Shown here in pieces: positions 18,856-29,759 of a stretch of DNA of 64,000 bases. The stretch's first letter is position 1, and each line of letters opens with the position of its first letter. A program made the translations under genes and the position numbers. Source of the stretch: Tardiphaga sp051811025 (lineage in GTDB: Bacteria; Pseudomonadota; Alphaproteobacteria; Rhizobiales; Xanthobacteraceae); contig NZ_JBPWQE010000001.1 in assembly GCF_051811025.1 (NCBI RefSeq), positions 4,278,001-4,342,000 of the forward strand, written 5' to 3'. Under the pieces are notes generated by a model, which was not told the origin of the DNA, searched no databases, and saw nothing but the letters and a program-made list of their open reading frames with translations.

Positions 18856-20043
18856 TCAAAGCCCCAGCACCGCTTTCGCGATGATGTTGCGCTGGATCTC
18901 GTTGGAGCCGCCATAGATCGACACCTTGCGGTAGTTGAAATAGCCGGGCGCGATCGGCGAAGCCCAGTCGCCCTCCTCGTTGCGTCCGTCACCTTCCGGC
19001 GCGAACGGCAATGCGAAGGGACCAGTCACTTCGAGCAGCAGCTCGGTCAGCGTCTGCTGGATTTCCGAACCCTTGATCTTGAGGATCGAGGATGCCGGAT
19101 CCGGCTTGCCCTTGCCGTGCTTGCCTTCAGCCGCGACGACGCGCATCTGCGTGAGTTCGAGCGCCTTGAGCTCGATCTCGGTGGCGGCGAGCTTCTGGCG
19201 GAACTGCGGGTCCTCGATCAGCGGCTTGTCGCCCGACATCACCATGCCGGCGAGTTCCTTGATGCGACGGATGCGTTCCTTCGACATGCCGACGCGGGCG
19301 ATGTTGACGCGTTCGTTGCCGAGCAGGAATTTGGCGTAATCCCAGCCCTTGTTTTCCTCGCCGACGAGATTCTCGGCCGGCACCACGACTTCATCGAAGA
19401 ACACTTCGTTGACTTCGACCCCGCCATCGATGGTCTGGATCGGGCGGACGGTGATGCCCTTCGACTTCATGTCGATCAGGATGAACGAGATGCCCGACTG
19501 CTTTTTCGCATCGGGGTCGGTACGGCAGAGGCAGAAGATCCAGTCGGCATGCTGCGCCAGTGTGGTCCAGGTCTTCTGGCCATTGACGATATAGGTATCG
19601 CCCTTCTTCTTGGCGGTGGTCTTCAGCGAGGCGAGGTCCGAACCCGAGCCCGGCTCCGAGAAGCCCTGGCACCACCAGTCGTCCATGTTGGCAATGCGCG
19701 GCAGATAGTGCTTCTTCTGCGCCTCGTTGCCGAAGGTGTAGATGACAGGGCCGACCATGTTGACGCCAAACGGCAGCGGCGGTGGCGCCGGGGTCTTCTG
19801 CAGCTCTTCCAGGAAGATGTACTGCTTGGCAGCGCTCCAGCCGGTGCCACCATATTCGGTCGGCCAATGCGGAACGGCCCAGCCCTTCTTGTTGAGCGTG
19901 CGCTGCCAGTTCACCAGATCGTCCTTGCTGGTGTGATGGCCTTCCTGCAGCTTCTTGCGCACGACCGGGTCGAGGCTCTCACGGAAGAAAGTCCGCACCT
20001 CTTCGCGGAATGCCACTTCTTCCTTGCTAAAACTCAGATCCAT
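18856..20043 (-). CDS. pimC: Pimeloyl-CoA dehydrogenase, large subunit
   Basis: A 395-residue acyl-CoA dehydrogenase. Family blocks are the N-terminal MDLSFSKEEVAFREEVRTFF, GFSEPGSGSDLASLKTTA (FAD/substrate loop), VNGQKTWTTLAQHADWIFCL, and the C-terminal IYGGSNEIQRNIIAKAVLGL. The last motif is the typical active-site end of these enzymes. AAGGAGG precedes the ATG. It lies 25 bp downstream of pimB and upstream of pimD. Together the two subunits probably oxidise dicarboxyl-CoA or long acyl-CoA thioesters in a beta-oxidation cycle. The large/small naming follows the Rhodopseudomonas pim operon. Confidence 0.9.
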   Translation of the reverse strand: MDLSFSKEEVAFREEVRTFFRESLDPVVRKKLQEGHHTSKDDLVNWQRTLNKKGWAVPHWPTEYGGTGWSAAKQYIFLEELQKTPAPPPLPFGVNMVGPVIYTFGNEAQKKHYLPRIANMDDWWCQGFSEPGSGSDLASLKTTAKKKGDTYIVNGQKTWTTLAQHADWIFCLCRTDPDAKKQSGISFILIDMKSKGITVRPIQTIDGGVEVNEVFFDEVVVPAENLVGEENKGWDYAKFLLGNERVNIARVGMSKERIRRIKELAGMVMSGDKPLIEDPQFRQKLAATEIELKALELTQMRVVAAEGKHGKGKPDPASSILKIKGSEIQQTLTELLLEVTGPFALPFAPEGDGRNEEGDWASPIAPGYFNYRKVSIYGGSNEIQRNIIAKAVLGL

Positions 20044-20068
20044 CGGATCCTCCTTGAATGACGGTTAA

Positions 20069-21256
20069 TTACTGGATGATTTCGAGCAGGCCAGCGGAGC
20101 CCATGCCGCCGCCGACGCACATGGTGACGACGGCATACTTCGCCTTGCGGCGACGGCCTTCGATCAGTGCGTGACCGGCGAGACGTGCGCCCGACATGCC
20201 ATAGGGATGGCCGACCGATATCGCGCCACCATTGACATTGAGCTTCTCGGGATCGATGCCGAGCTTGTCGCGGCAATACAGAACCTGCACGGCGAAGGCT
20301 TCATTGAGCTCCCAGAGATCGATGTCCTCGATCTTGAGGCCGTGACGCTTCAGGAGGCGCGGCACGGCAAACACCGGACCGATGCCCATTTCGTCCGGCT
20401 CGCAGCCGGCGGAGACGAAGCCACGGAAGATGCCGAGCGGCTTGAGGCCCTTCTGCGCTGCAAGCTTGTCGCTCATGATCACGGTGGCGCTGGCGCCGTC
20501 CGAGAGCTGCGAGGCATTGCCGGCAGTGATAGTGAAGCCGTCGCCGCGCACAGCCTTCAGGCCGGCGAGACCTTCCGCGGTGGTTTCCGGACGCGGACCT
20601 TCATCCTTGGACAGCGTGATGTCCTTGAACGAGACTTCGCCGGTCGCCTTGTCGACGACGCCCATCTTGGTCGCGATCGGCGCCAGTTCGTCGTTGAACT
20701 TGCCGCCCTGCTGCGCGGCTGCAGTGCGGCGCTGGCTCTCCAGCGAATACTCGTCCTGGCGTTCGCGCGAGATGTTGTAGCGCTTGGCCACCGTCTCTGC
20801 GGTGTCGAGCATCGGCATATAGACGTCGCCCTTGATCTTCATCAGTTCGGGATCGACGGTGTGGAACTTGTTGGCGTGCTCGTTCTGCACCAGTGAGATC
20901 GACTCGCCGCCGCCGCCAACCGCGATCTCGACGCCGTCGAAGATCACCGAACGTGCGGCCAGCGCAATCGCCTGTAGGCCCGAGGCGCACTGGCGATCGA
21001 TGGTGGTACCGCCAACCGTGACCGGCAGGCCGGCGCGGAGCAGCGCCTTGCGCGCGATATTGCCGCCGGTCGAGCCCTGCTGCAGGGCGGCGCCCATCAC
21101 CACGTCTTCGACTTCCTTGGGATCGATGCCGGCGCGCTTCACAGCGTGCTCGATGGCGTGACCGAGCAAGGTTGCGCCTTCGGTGGCGTTAAGGGCGCCG
21201 CGATAGGCCTTGCCGATCGGCGTACGGGCGGTGGAAACGATAACGGCTTCGGTCAT
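20069..21256 (-). CDS. pimB: Acetyl-CoA acyltransferase (3-ketoacyl-CoA thiolase)
   Basis: A 395-residue thiolase. The nucleophilic cysteine lies in DRQCASGLQAIALAARSV at about residues 84-101. The C-terminal catalytic His and Cys lie in GGAISVGHPYGMSGARL and VVTMCVGGGMGSAGLLE. It cleaves 3-ketoacyl-CoA to acetyl-CoA and a chain two carbons shorter, the last step of each cycle of the operon. Its ATG overlaps the pimA stop (ATGA), showing translational coupling. The strong similarity to general FadA-type thiolases leaves chain-length preference open. Confidence 0.92.
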   Translation of the reverse strand: MTEAVIVSTARTPIGKAYRGALNATEGATLLGHAIEHAVKRAGIDPKEVEDVVMGAALQQGSTGGNIARKALLRAGLPVTVGGTTIDRQCASGLQAIALAARSVIFDGVEIAVGGGGESISLVQNEHANKFHTVDPELMKIKGDVYMPMLDTAETVAKRYNISRERQDEYSLESQRRTAAAQQGGKFNDELAPIATKMGVVDKATGEVSFKDITLSKDEGPRPETTAEGLAGLKAVRGDGFTITAGNASQLSDGASATVIMSDKLAAQKGLKPLGIFRGFVSAGCEPDEMGIGPVFAVPRLLKRHGLKIEDIDLWELNEAFAVQVLYCRDKLGIDPEKLNVNGGAISVGHPYGMSGARLAGHALIEGRRRKAKYAVVTMCVGGGMGSAGLLEIIQ

Positions 21257-22941
21257 GGGCGAGATCCTCCGGAGGCAGTTTGTTGTTGACTGATGATGGG
21301 CGTGGGTTGCAGACCACGCAAGGCGTGGCGCGAGAGTTTTCCGACCGCGGTGCGCGGCAAATCGTCGACGAATTCGACCATCGCCGGCAGTTCATGCTTG
21401 CCGAGCTTGCCGGCGAGAAATGCGCGCAGCTCGTCGATGGTAAACGGTGGTGCGCCATTGCGCAGCTTGATGAAGGCCTTGGCCGCTTCACCGCGATATT
21501 GATCGACGACGCCGATCACGATCACTTCCTGTACGGAGGGGTGTTCGTAAATCGCCTGCTCGATCATCTGCGGATAGACGTTGAAGCCGCCGGAGATGAT
21601 CATGTCCTTCTTGCGATCGACCAGATAGAAGAATCCATCTTCATCCATGTAGCCGATATCGCCGGTGAGGAAGCGATCGCCGACGAATGACTCGGCACTC
21701 TCCTGCGCGCGGTTCCAATAGCCTTTGGTGACGTTCGGCCCCTTGATGCGGATTTCGCCGGTTTCGTTGACGGCGAGCACCCTGGTCGGGTCATCGAGTG
21801 ACACCACGTCAATTTCGATCCCCGGCAGCATCAGACCGACCGAGCCCGGCTTGTCGAGGCCGCCGGGCGGATGGCTGGTACCGGGCGAGCAGGTTTCGGT
21901 CATGCCCCAGCCGCTCTTCAGCGACAGGCCGGTCTTGCGTTCGAACAGACGTGCCACCTCGTCCGGCAGCGGTGCGCCGCCGGAGGCCGCCGACACCAGC
22001 GACGACAGATCGCGCATTTCCAGCGACGGATCGGCGGCGATGGCGATCCACATGGTGGGCACGCCGGGAAATACGGTGGCTTTCTTCTTCTCAATATCGT
22101 CGAGCACGCGGCTGACGTCGAAGCGCTGATGCAGCGAGATGGTGTCCCCGAGGCTGATGCGGCTCAGCAGGATCACGGTCAGCGCATAGATATGAAACAG
22201 CGGCAGCACGCAGATGACGCGCTCGATCCGATTGCGCGCGGCTCGCGCCGGCGCACCCCACATATTATAGATCGAGACCGCCGAGGTGAGATTGCCGTGG
22301 CTGAGCATCGCGCCTTTCGGCAAGCCGGTGGTGCCGCCGGTATATTGCAGCAGCGCGACGTCATCCGGCGAAATCGCCGGCCACTGCGCCGGCGGTATTA
22401 CGCCCGCCGTGAAATTGCGGAAAGTGACAATGACGGGATTTTCCGGCAGCGGCAGCTGCGGATTGTTCACCGCGCCCCAGTCGTCGTCCTCGCAGACGAT
22501 CAGTCTGTCGAGCAGGCCCTTGTCGAGAAATTTCAGCGCCATCGGCAGCAGCGCGGCGAGGTTGCTCGTCACCAGCACGCGCGTGCCGGAATCCTTGAGC
22601 TTGTGCGACAGCGCGATCTCGCCATCGAGCGGCGACAGATGCACGAGCCGTGCGCCGGCCTTGAGCCCGCCGAAGAAGTGGACCGGGTGATCCGGCGTAT
22701 TACCAAGGAAGATGCCGATGGAGGAGCCTTTGCCGTAGCCGGCGCGCATCAGCGCGGCGGCTATAACATCGACGCGTGCCTGTAGGTCGTTGAATGAGAT
22801 CGGCTGATCTCGAAATTCAATGGCCGTGCGATCGCCGAATTTTTGCACCGACTCCGCCAGCAACCCGGGCAGACTGCCGCGCGCGATCGGCGCGTCCCAG
22901 GTGACGCCCGGTGGGTAGTGCTGCTCGCCGGGATGAGTCAT
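21253..22941 (-). CDS. pimA: Dicarboxylate/long-chain acyl-CoA ligase
   Basis: An AMP-forming acyl-CoA synthetase of 562 residues from the ATG at 22941. The P-loop-like motif is LQYTGGTTGLPKGAMLSH. The acyl-adenylate motif GWGMTETCSPGTSHPPGG and the hinge region TGDIGYMDEDGFFYLVDRKKDMIISGG follow, and the C-terminal catalytic Lys lies in RTAVGKLSRHAL. In Rhodopseudomonas, PimA activates C7-C14 dicarboxylates and fatty acids to CoA thioesters, which feeds the rest of this operon. The reading frame stays open for about 240 bp upstream of the chosen ATG, through a palindromic repeat, and that part has no family character. Confidence 0.9.
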   Translation of the reverse strand: MTHPGEQHYPPGVTWDAPIARGSLPGLLAESVQKFGDRTAIEFRDQPISFNDLQARVDVIAAALMRAGYGKGSSIGIFLGNTPDHPVHFFGGLKAGARLVHLSPLDGEIALSHKLKDSGTRVLVTSNLAALLPMALKFLDKGLLDRLIVCEDDDWGAVNNPQLPLPENPVIVTFRNFTAGVIPPAQWPAISPDDVALLQYTGGTTGLPKGAMLSHGNLTSAVSIYNMWGAPARAARNRIERVICVLPLFHIYALTVILLSRISLGDTISLHQRFDVSRVLDDIEKKKATVFPGVPTMWIAIAADPSLEMRDLSSLVSAASGGAPLPDEVARLFERKTGLSLKSGWGMTETCSPGTSHPPGGLDKPGSVGLMLPGIEIDVVSLDDPTRVLAVNETGEIRIKGPNVTKGYWNRAQESAESFVGDRFLTGDIGYMDEDGFFYLVDRKKDMIISGGFNVYPQMIEQAIYEHPSVQEVIVIGVVDQYRGEAAKAFIKLRNGAPPFTIDELRAFLAGKLGKHELPAMVEFVDDLPRTAVGKLSRHALRGLQPTPIISQQQTASGGSRP

Positions 22942-22987
22942 GGGCAATGCACCTAATGCTTCTTCGACACGAGCGCTGCGCTCTCGT

Positions 22988-23108
22988 TCCCTCCCCCCTT
23001 GCGGGGGAGGGACAGGGAGGGGGGTGAGCCACAAGCGACGTCGCCTGGGGACCCCCACCTCCGGCTCCTCCCCGCCTGGCGCAGCTTCGCTGCGCTTGGG
23101 GGGAGGAG
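22988..23108. repeat. GC-rich palindromic repeat inside the pim operon
   Basis: Two hairpin units lie between pimF and pimA: CCCTCCCCC with GGGGGAGGG (about 22989-23011), and one centred on GGCGCAGCTTCGCTGCGC (about 23076-23093) flanked by CTCCCC/GGGGAG arms. It belongs to the kind of dispersed hairpin repeats found between genes in this group. In the transcript it could stabilise or limit pimF versus pimABCD message. Confidence 0.65.
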
Positions 23109-23134
23109 TGCAGGCAGAGCCCGCATCATCACTT

Positions 23135-25219
<2,085 letters not shown>

Positions 25220-25260
25220 GGCATTCTCCTTGGCTACGTTTACCGGTCTGATTTTCTTAG

Positions 25261-25275
25261 TTTCGCACTGCGAAA
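25261..25275. promoter_or_regulatory. Perfect palindromic operator in the pimF/iclR divergent promoter
   Basis: TTTCGCA-C-TGCGAAA is a perfect 15-bp palindrome. It lies between pimF (start 25219, reverse) and the IclR-family gene (start 25381, forward). Position and symmetry fit an IclR-type binding site controlling both directions. The first 12 bases recur exactly at 31024-31035, upstream of the second binding-protein gene. Confidence 0.7.
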
Positions 25276-25380
25276 TTTAATTCCACATCTTGACACGGAG
25301 GGTTATTTTGAAGAGCGTCCCTTGTCAACGAGGGCCGTGGTGCAATCGTATGAAACTGACAAAACCAAATTTTGGGAAGC

Positions 25381-26247
25381 ATGAAACGTCCTGCGAAGAA
25401 TGTGGCGACAGATCGCAATTTCGTCGTCGCGCTGGCTCGCGGCCTGGATGTCTTGCGTGCATTTCGCCCCAATGACGGACTTCTCGGCAATCAGGAGATT
25501 GCTGCCCGCACCAAACTGCCAAAGCCAACCATCTCGCGATTGACTTATACACTCACGAAGTTGGGCTACCTTACACCTGTGCCGCGCTTCGAGAAGTATC
25601 AGCTCGCACCAGCAGCTATGGCCTTGGGGTATGCTGCACTTGCGAACTTGGGCGTCAGGCATCTCTCGGAATCGTTTCGCGACGAATTGATGCGGCAGAC
25701 CGGCGGTGCCTGCGCAGTAGGCGCGCGCGATCGGTTGAGCATGATCTATTTCGGACAGAGCAGATCGAGTCTCACCGTCGGCGTTCAACTCGACGTCGGA
25801 TCGCGCATTCCCATTGCAACCACGGCGATGGGCCGCGCCTATTTCTGGGCGCTGCCGCCGGAAGAACGTGCCCAATTATTGCGCGAATTCCGCGAGCACT
25901 ACGGACATCGCTGGTCAAAAATGCGCGACGGCCTCGAACGCGCAGGCGAAATGGTCGCGCGCCACGGCTTCGTCATCTCGGCTGGCGAGTGGCAGGACGA
26001 TGTGCACGCTGCCGGTGTTGCAATGACATTGAATGACGGCACCGGTCCTTATGCCTTTAATTGCGGCGCGCCCGCGTTTCGTTTCACGGAAGAGCGCTTG
26101 CTCAACGATATTGGACCTCGGCTTTTGACGATGGTAAGGAATATCGAAGCGGCGCTCGGGGGAGCAGCCGCACCACAATCCAAAAAACTCGACAGCAAAA
26201 AAATCAAATCAGGAGGGAAAGTTGCACGCATTGTTGAAGGGCTCTGA
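25381..26247 (+). CDS. IclR-family transcriptional regulator
   Basis: A 288-residue regulator with an N-terminal winged helix (about residues 15-75; IAARTKLPKPTISRLTYTLTKLGYL is the recognition region) and a C-terminal IclR effector domain (about 85-255; SMIYFGQSRSSLTVGVQLDVGSRIPIATTAMGRAY). A Lys-rich tail ends the protein. It is divergent from pimF and lies 63 bp before livG. It is therefore the likely local regulator of both the pim operon and the transporter, sensing a dicarboxylate, fatty acid or CoA-related effector. Whether it activates or represses cannot be read from sequence. Confidence 0.9.
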   Translation: MKRPAKNVATDRNFVVALARGLDVLRAFRPNDGLLGNQEIAARTKLPKPTISRLTYTLTKLGYLTPVPRFEKYQLAPAAMALGYAALANLGVRHLSESFRDELMRQTGGACAVGARDRLSMIYFGQSRSSLTVGVQLDVGSRIPIATTAMGRAYFWALPPEERAQLLREFREHYGHRWSKMRDGLERAGEMVARHGFVISAGEWQDDVHAAGVAMTLNDGTGPYAFNCGAPAFRFTEERLLNDIGPRLLTMVRNIEAALGGAAAPQSKKLDSKKIKSGGKVARIVEGL

Positions 26248-26310
26248 CAACCTTCATCGTCGTGACCTGCGCAAAATTTCGCCGCAGCAGACGATCGAGG
26301 GTCGCCGCAA

Positions 26311-27123
26311 ATGACGCAGGCACAACTCGCAGAGCGCGCGCCCGTTACATCGGTGGCGCCGCTGCTTTCGGTTCGCGACGTCAGCGTCGTGTTCGGCGGC
26401 ATCATCGCGTTGAACGGCGTCTCGTTCGACATGCAGAAGGGTCATATCCTCGGCCTCATCGGACCGAACGGCGCAGGCAAGACCACGCTGTTCAATTGCC
26501 TCAGCCGGCTCTATCAGCCGAGCAAGGGCGACATCCTGATGGAAGGCCAGACGATCCTGAATCGCCCGGCACACAAGATTTCCGAAATCGGCATCGGCCG
26601 CACCTTCCAGAACGTCGCGCTGTTCCCGAACCTGACCGTGCGTGACAACGTCCGCGTCGGCAAACATGCGCGCACCAATAGCGACATCGTCAGCGACTCC
26701 CTGAAGCTGCCATGGGTGCGATCAGGCGAAGCTGCGATCAACAAGGACGTCAACGACATCCTTGATTATCTCGATCTGCACAGCGTCGCTGATACAATTG
26801 TCAGCGGATTGCCGTTCGGCACGCAGAAGCGCGTCGAACTCGCGCGTGCGCTCGCCGCCGAACCGAAGATCCTGCTGCTCGACGAGCCTGCAGGCGGCCT
26901 CAACCATGAAGAAGTCTACATCCTCGGCGACCTGATCCGCCGCATCCGCGACGATCGCGGCGTGACAGTTCTGCTGGTCGAACATCACATGGGTCTCGTG
27001 ATGTCGATCGCCGACCACGTGGTCGCGCTGAATTTCGGCAAGAAGCTCGCTGAAGGCACACCCGCCGCCGTCCAGAAAGACCCTGCTGTGATCAAGGCCT
27101 ATCTGGGAGACAAAGACTCATGA
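26311..27123 (+). CDS. Branched-chain-amino-acid-type ABC transporter ATPase (LivG-like)
   Basis: A 270-residue cytoplasmic ATPase subunit of a HAAT-family importer. Walker A is GPNGAGKTT, the signature is the LivG-typical LPFGTQKRVELARAL, Walker B is ILLLDEPAGGLNHEE, and the H-loop is VEHHMGLVM. The stop overlaps the next start (ATGA), so expression is coupled to the second ATPase. Family members carry branched amino acids, but many rhizobial copies carry aromatic acids, dicarboxylates or fatty acids. The neighbouring pim operon favours the latter. Confidence 0.92.
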   Translation: MTQAQLAERAPVTSVAPLLSVRDVSVVFGGIIALNGVSFDMQKGHILGLIGPNGAGKTTLFNCLSRLYQPSKGDILMEGQTILNRPAHKISEIGIGRTFQNVALFPNLTVRDNVRVGKHARTNSDIVSDSLKLPWVRSGEAAINKDVNDILDYLDLHSVADTIVSGLPFGTQKRVELARALAAEPKILLLDEPAGGLNHEEVYILGDLIRRIRDDRGVTVLLVEHHMGLVMSIADHVVALNFGKKLAEGTPAAVQKDPAVIKAYLGDKDS

Positions 27124-27833
27124 CCGCGATGCTTCACGTAAAAGACCTGCGTGCGTATTACGGCCAGGTCCAGGCGCTGCACGGCCTAGAATTCGAATTG
27201 CAGGAAGGCAGCCTCACTACCCTGCTCGGCGCCAACGGTGCCGGCAAGACCACCACGCTACGCTCGATCTGCAACATGATCCGCTCCACGGGCTCGATCG
27301 AGTTCGAGGGCAAGAAGCTCGACAACAAGTCGACCGAAAGCATCGTGCGGCTGGGCATCGCCCATGTGCCGCAGGGCCGCGGCACATTCACCACCATGAC
27401 GGTGGAGGAGAACCTGCAACTCGGCGCGATCAGCCGCAAGGACACCAAAGTGATCTCGTCAGACATCGAGCGGATGTATGACCACTTCCCGGTGCTCAAG
27501 CAGCGCCACACCCAGCAGGCCGGCACGTTGTCCGGCGGTGAACAGCAGATGCTCGCGGTCGCCCGCGCACTGATGCTGCGTCCTCGCCTGATGCTGCTGG
27601 ACGAGCCGTCCTTCGGCCTTGCGCCGCTGATCGTGCGGGATCTGTTCAAGATCCTTGGCAAGATCAACCGCGAGGACAAGGTCTCCATCCTGGTCGTCGA
27701 ACAGAACGCACAGCTCGCGCTCGAACTCGCCGACAAGGCCTATGTCATCGAAACAGGACGCATCGTGATGTCCGGCACTGCCGACGAGATCGCGAACAAT
27801 GAAGACGTCCGTAAATCGTATCTGGGATATTGA
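27120..27833 (+). CDS. Branched-chain-amino-acid-type ABC transporter ATPase (LivF-like)
   Basis: The second ATPase of the importer, 237 residues. Walker A is GANGAGKTT, the signature is TLSGGEQQMLAVARALM, Walker B is LMLLDEPSFGLAP, and the H-loop is VVEQNAQLAL. These are the usual LivF features, shorter than LivG and without the LivG insert. Its first codon overlaps the livG stop. The permease gene begins 10 bp after its stop, within one operon. Confidence 0.92.
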   Translation: MTAMLHVKDLRAYYGQVQALHGLEFELQEGSLTTLLGANGAGKTTTLRSICNMIRSTGSIEFEGKKLDNKSTESIVRLGIAHVPQGRGTFTTMTVEENLQLGAISRKDTKVISSDIERMYDHFPVLKQRHTQQAGTLSGGEQQMLAVARALMLRPRLMLLDEPSFGLAPLIVRDLFKILGKINREDKVSILVVEQNAQLALELADKAYVIETGRIVMSGTADEIANNEDVRKSYLGY

Positions 27834-27843
27834 GGGGGCGGCC

Positions 27844-28722
27844 ATGGAACTCTTTACCAACCAAGTCCTGGCTGGCATCGCCACCGGCGCGATCTACGCC
27901 TGTATGGCGCTCGCGGTCGTGATGATCTACCAGGCGATCGACCACCTGAACTTCGCCCAGGGCGAAATGGCGATGTTTTCGACCTTCATCGCCTGGCAGC
28001 TGATGCAGTGGGGCATTCCCTATTGGGGCGCCTTCGCGCTGACGCTGATCTTTTCCTTTGTCGGCGGCATCGTCATCGAACGGGCTTTGTTCCAGCCACT
28101 CGCCAAGGCACCCGTGCTGACCCACGTCGCGGGTTTCATCGCGCTGTTCGCCATCATCAACAGCGTTGCGGGCCTGACCTGGGACTTCACCATCAAACAG
28201 TTCCCGTCGCCGTTCGGCTCGTCGCCGTTCCTCGGCAGCCAGCTGATCTCGACGCATCAGGCCGGCATGATCGGCGTGACGCTGATCCTGTTGGTCCTGC
28301 TGTTCATCTTCTTCCGCTACACCCGCGTCGGTCTCGCCATGCGTGCGGCTGCCACCTTGCCTGAATCGGCACGGCTGGTCGGCATCAACACGTCGTGGAT
28401 GATCGCACTCGGCTGGGGCATGGCTGCCGCGATCGGTTCGATCGCCGGCATGCTGATCGCTCCGGTGGTGTTTCTTGAGCCCAACATGATGGGCGGCGTC
28501 CTGATCTACGGATTTGCCGCAGCCGTCGTCGGCGGTCTGACGAGCCCGCTCGGCGCCGTCATTGGCGGGTTCCTTGTCGGCGTCTTCGAGAACCTCGTCG
28601 GCACCTATATCCCGGGTGTCGGTAACGAGCTGAAGCTGCCCATCGCACTGGCGCTGATCATCACCGTGCTGGTCGTCAAGCCCAATGGCCTGTTCGGCCG
28701 CACCATCGTGAAGCGAGTTTGA
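27844..28722 (+). CDS. ABC transporter permease (LivH-like)
   Basis: A 292-residue inner-membrane permease. It begins MELFTNQVLAGIATGAIYACMALAVVMIYQAI, which matches the LivH start, and has about eight hydrophobic helices. The cytoplasmic coupling region is RYTRVGLAMRAAA.LPESARLVGIN, the EAA-like loop that docks on the ATPases. I used the ATG at 27844; an upstream in-frame ATG at 27799 lies inside livF. It overlaps closely with the next permease gene. Confidence 0.92.
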   Translation: MELFTNQVLAGIATGAIYACMALAVVMIYQAIDHLNFAQGEMAMFSTFIAWQLMQWGIPYWGAFALTLIFSFVGGIVIERALFQPLAKAPVLTHVAGFIALFAIINSVAGLTWDFTIKQFPSPFGSSPFLGSQLISTHQAGMIGVTLILLVLLFIFFRYTRVGLAMRAAATLPESARLVGINTSWMIALGWGMAAAIGSIAGMLIAPVVFLEPNMMGGVLIYGFAAAVVGGLTSPLGAVIGGFLVGVFENLVGTYIPGVGNELKLPIALALIITVLVVKPNGLFGRTIVKRV

Positions 28723-28724
28723 TC

Positions 28725-29753
28725 ATGAGCACCGTTCAAGACGTCTCCGCAGCTCCCGTGGTCGCCGCCGTTCCCAAGAAGGCAATGGCGCTCGGTCCAC
28801 TGGCATCGCTGATCATCCTGGCGCTGCTCATCGTCACTCCGTTGTTCGTGAAGAACTTCATCATCTTCCAGATGACGATGTGGCTGATCTACGCCATCGC
28901 GGTTCTCGCACTGAACATCCTGACCGGCGCCAGCGGCCAGTTCTCGCTCGGCCAGAGCGCGTTCTACGCCCTCGGCGCCTATACGTCGGCAATCCTGATG
29001 GAACATGTCGGCGTCAACTACGCACTGACGCTCCCTGTGGCCGGTCTGGTCTGCTTCATCGCCGGCTTCCTGTTCGGCCTGCCCGCACTGCGGCTGTCCG
29101 GCATCTATCTCGCGCTGGCGACCTTCGCCCTCGCCGTGGCAATGCCGCAATTGCTGAAGCTCGGCGTGTTCGAACACTGGACCGGCGGCGTGCAGGGCCT
29201 CGTCGTCACCAAGCCCGACGCACCGGAAATCCTGGCTTCGCTGGGTCTGAAGGTATCGCAGGACATGTGGCTGTACTTCTTCACCCTCGCGGTCATGATC
29301 GTGATCTACATCTTTTCCGTCAACCTGCTGAAGTCGCGGTCGGGCCGGGCCATGATGGCGATCCGTGACAACGAAATCGCCGCCTCGGCGATGGGCGTGG
29401 ACGTCTCGCTCTACAAGACGCTGGCCTTCGGTGTCTCGGCCGGCATCACTGGCGTTGCCGGCGGTCTCGGCGCCATCGCCGTGCAGTTCGTGGCACCGGA
29501 TGGTTACACCATCCAGCTCGCCATTGCGCTGTTTCTCGGCATGGTGGTCGGCGGCGTCGGCTGGCTTCCCGGCTCGCTCGCCGGCGCGGCCTTCATCGTC
29601 TTCGTTCCGAATATTGCGGAACACATTTCGAAGGGTCTGTCTGGCGCCGTGTTCGGCGTCATCCTGATCATCATCATATTCCTGCTCCCTAACGGGGCCA
29701 GGCAACTCGCCTATGGGGCACAAAGCCTGATCGGCAAACTACGTAAACACTGA
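28725..29753 (+). CDS. ABC transporter permease (LivM-like)
   Basis: A 342-residue second permease of the importer. An Ala/Pro-rich cytoplasmic start is followed by about nine hydrophobic helices. LNILTGASGQFSLGQSAFYALGAYTSA is the LivM hallmark, and SRSGRAMMAIRDNEIAASAMGV is the ATPase coupling loop. The ATG at 28725 lies 2 bp after the livH stop. The binding-protein gene starts 6 bp after its own stop, so all five genes form one unit. Confidence 0.92.
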   Translation: MSTVQDVSAAPVVAAVPKKAMALGPLASLIILALLIVTPLFVKNFIIFQMTMWLIYAIAVLALNILTGASGQFSLGQSAFYALGAYTSAILMEHVGVNYALTLPVAGLVCFIAGFLFGLPALRLSGIYLALATFALAVAMPQLLKLGVFEHWTGGVQGLVVTKPDAPEILASLGLKVSQDMWLYFFTLAVMIVIYIFSVNLLKSRSGRAMMAIRDNEIAASAMGVDVSLYKTLAFGVSAGITGVAGGLGAIAVQFVAPDGYTIQLAIALFLGMVVGGVGWLPGSLAGAAFIVFVPNIAEHISKGLSGAVFGVILIIIIFLLPNGARQLAYGAQSLIGKLRKH

Positions 29754-29759
29754 GGACCT

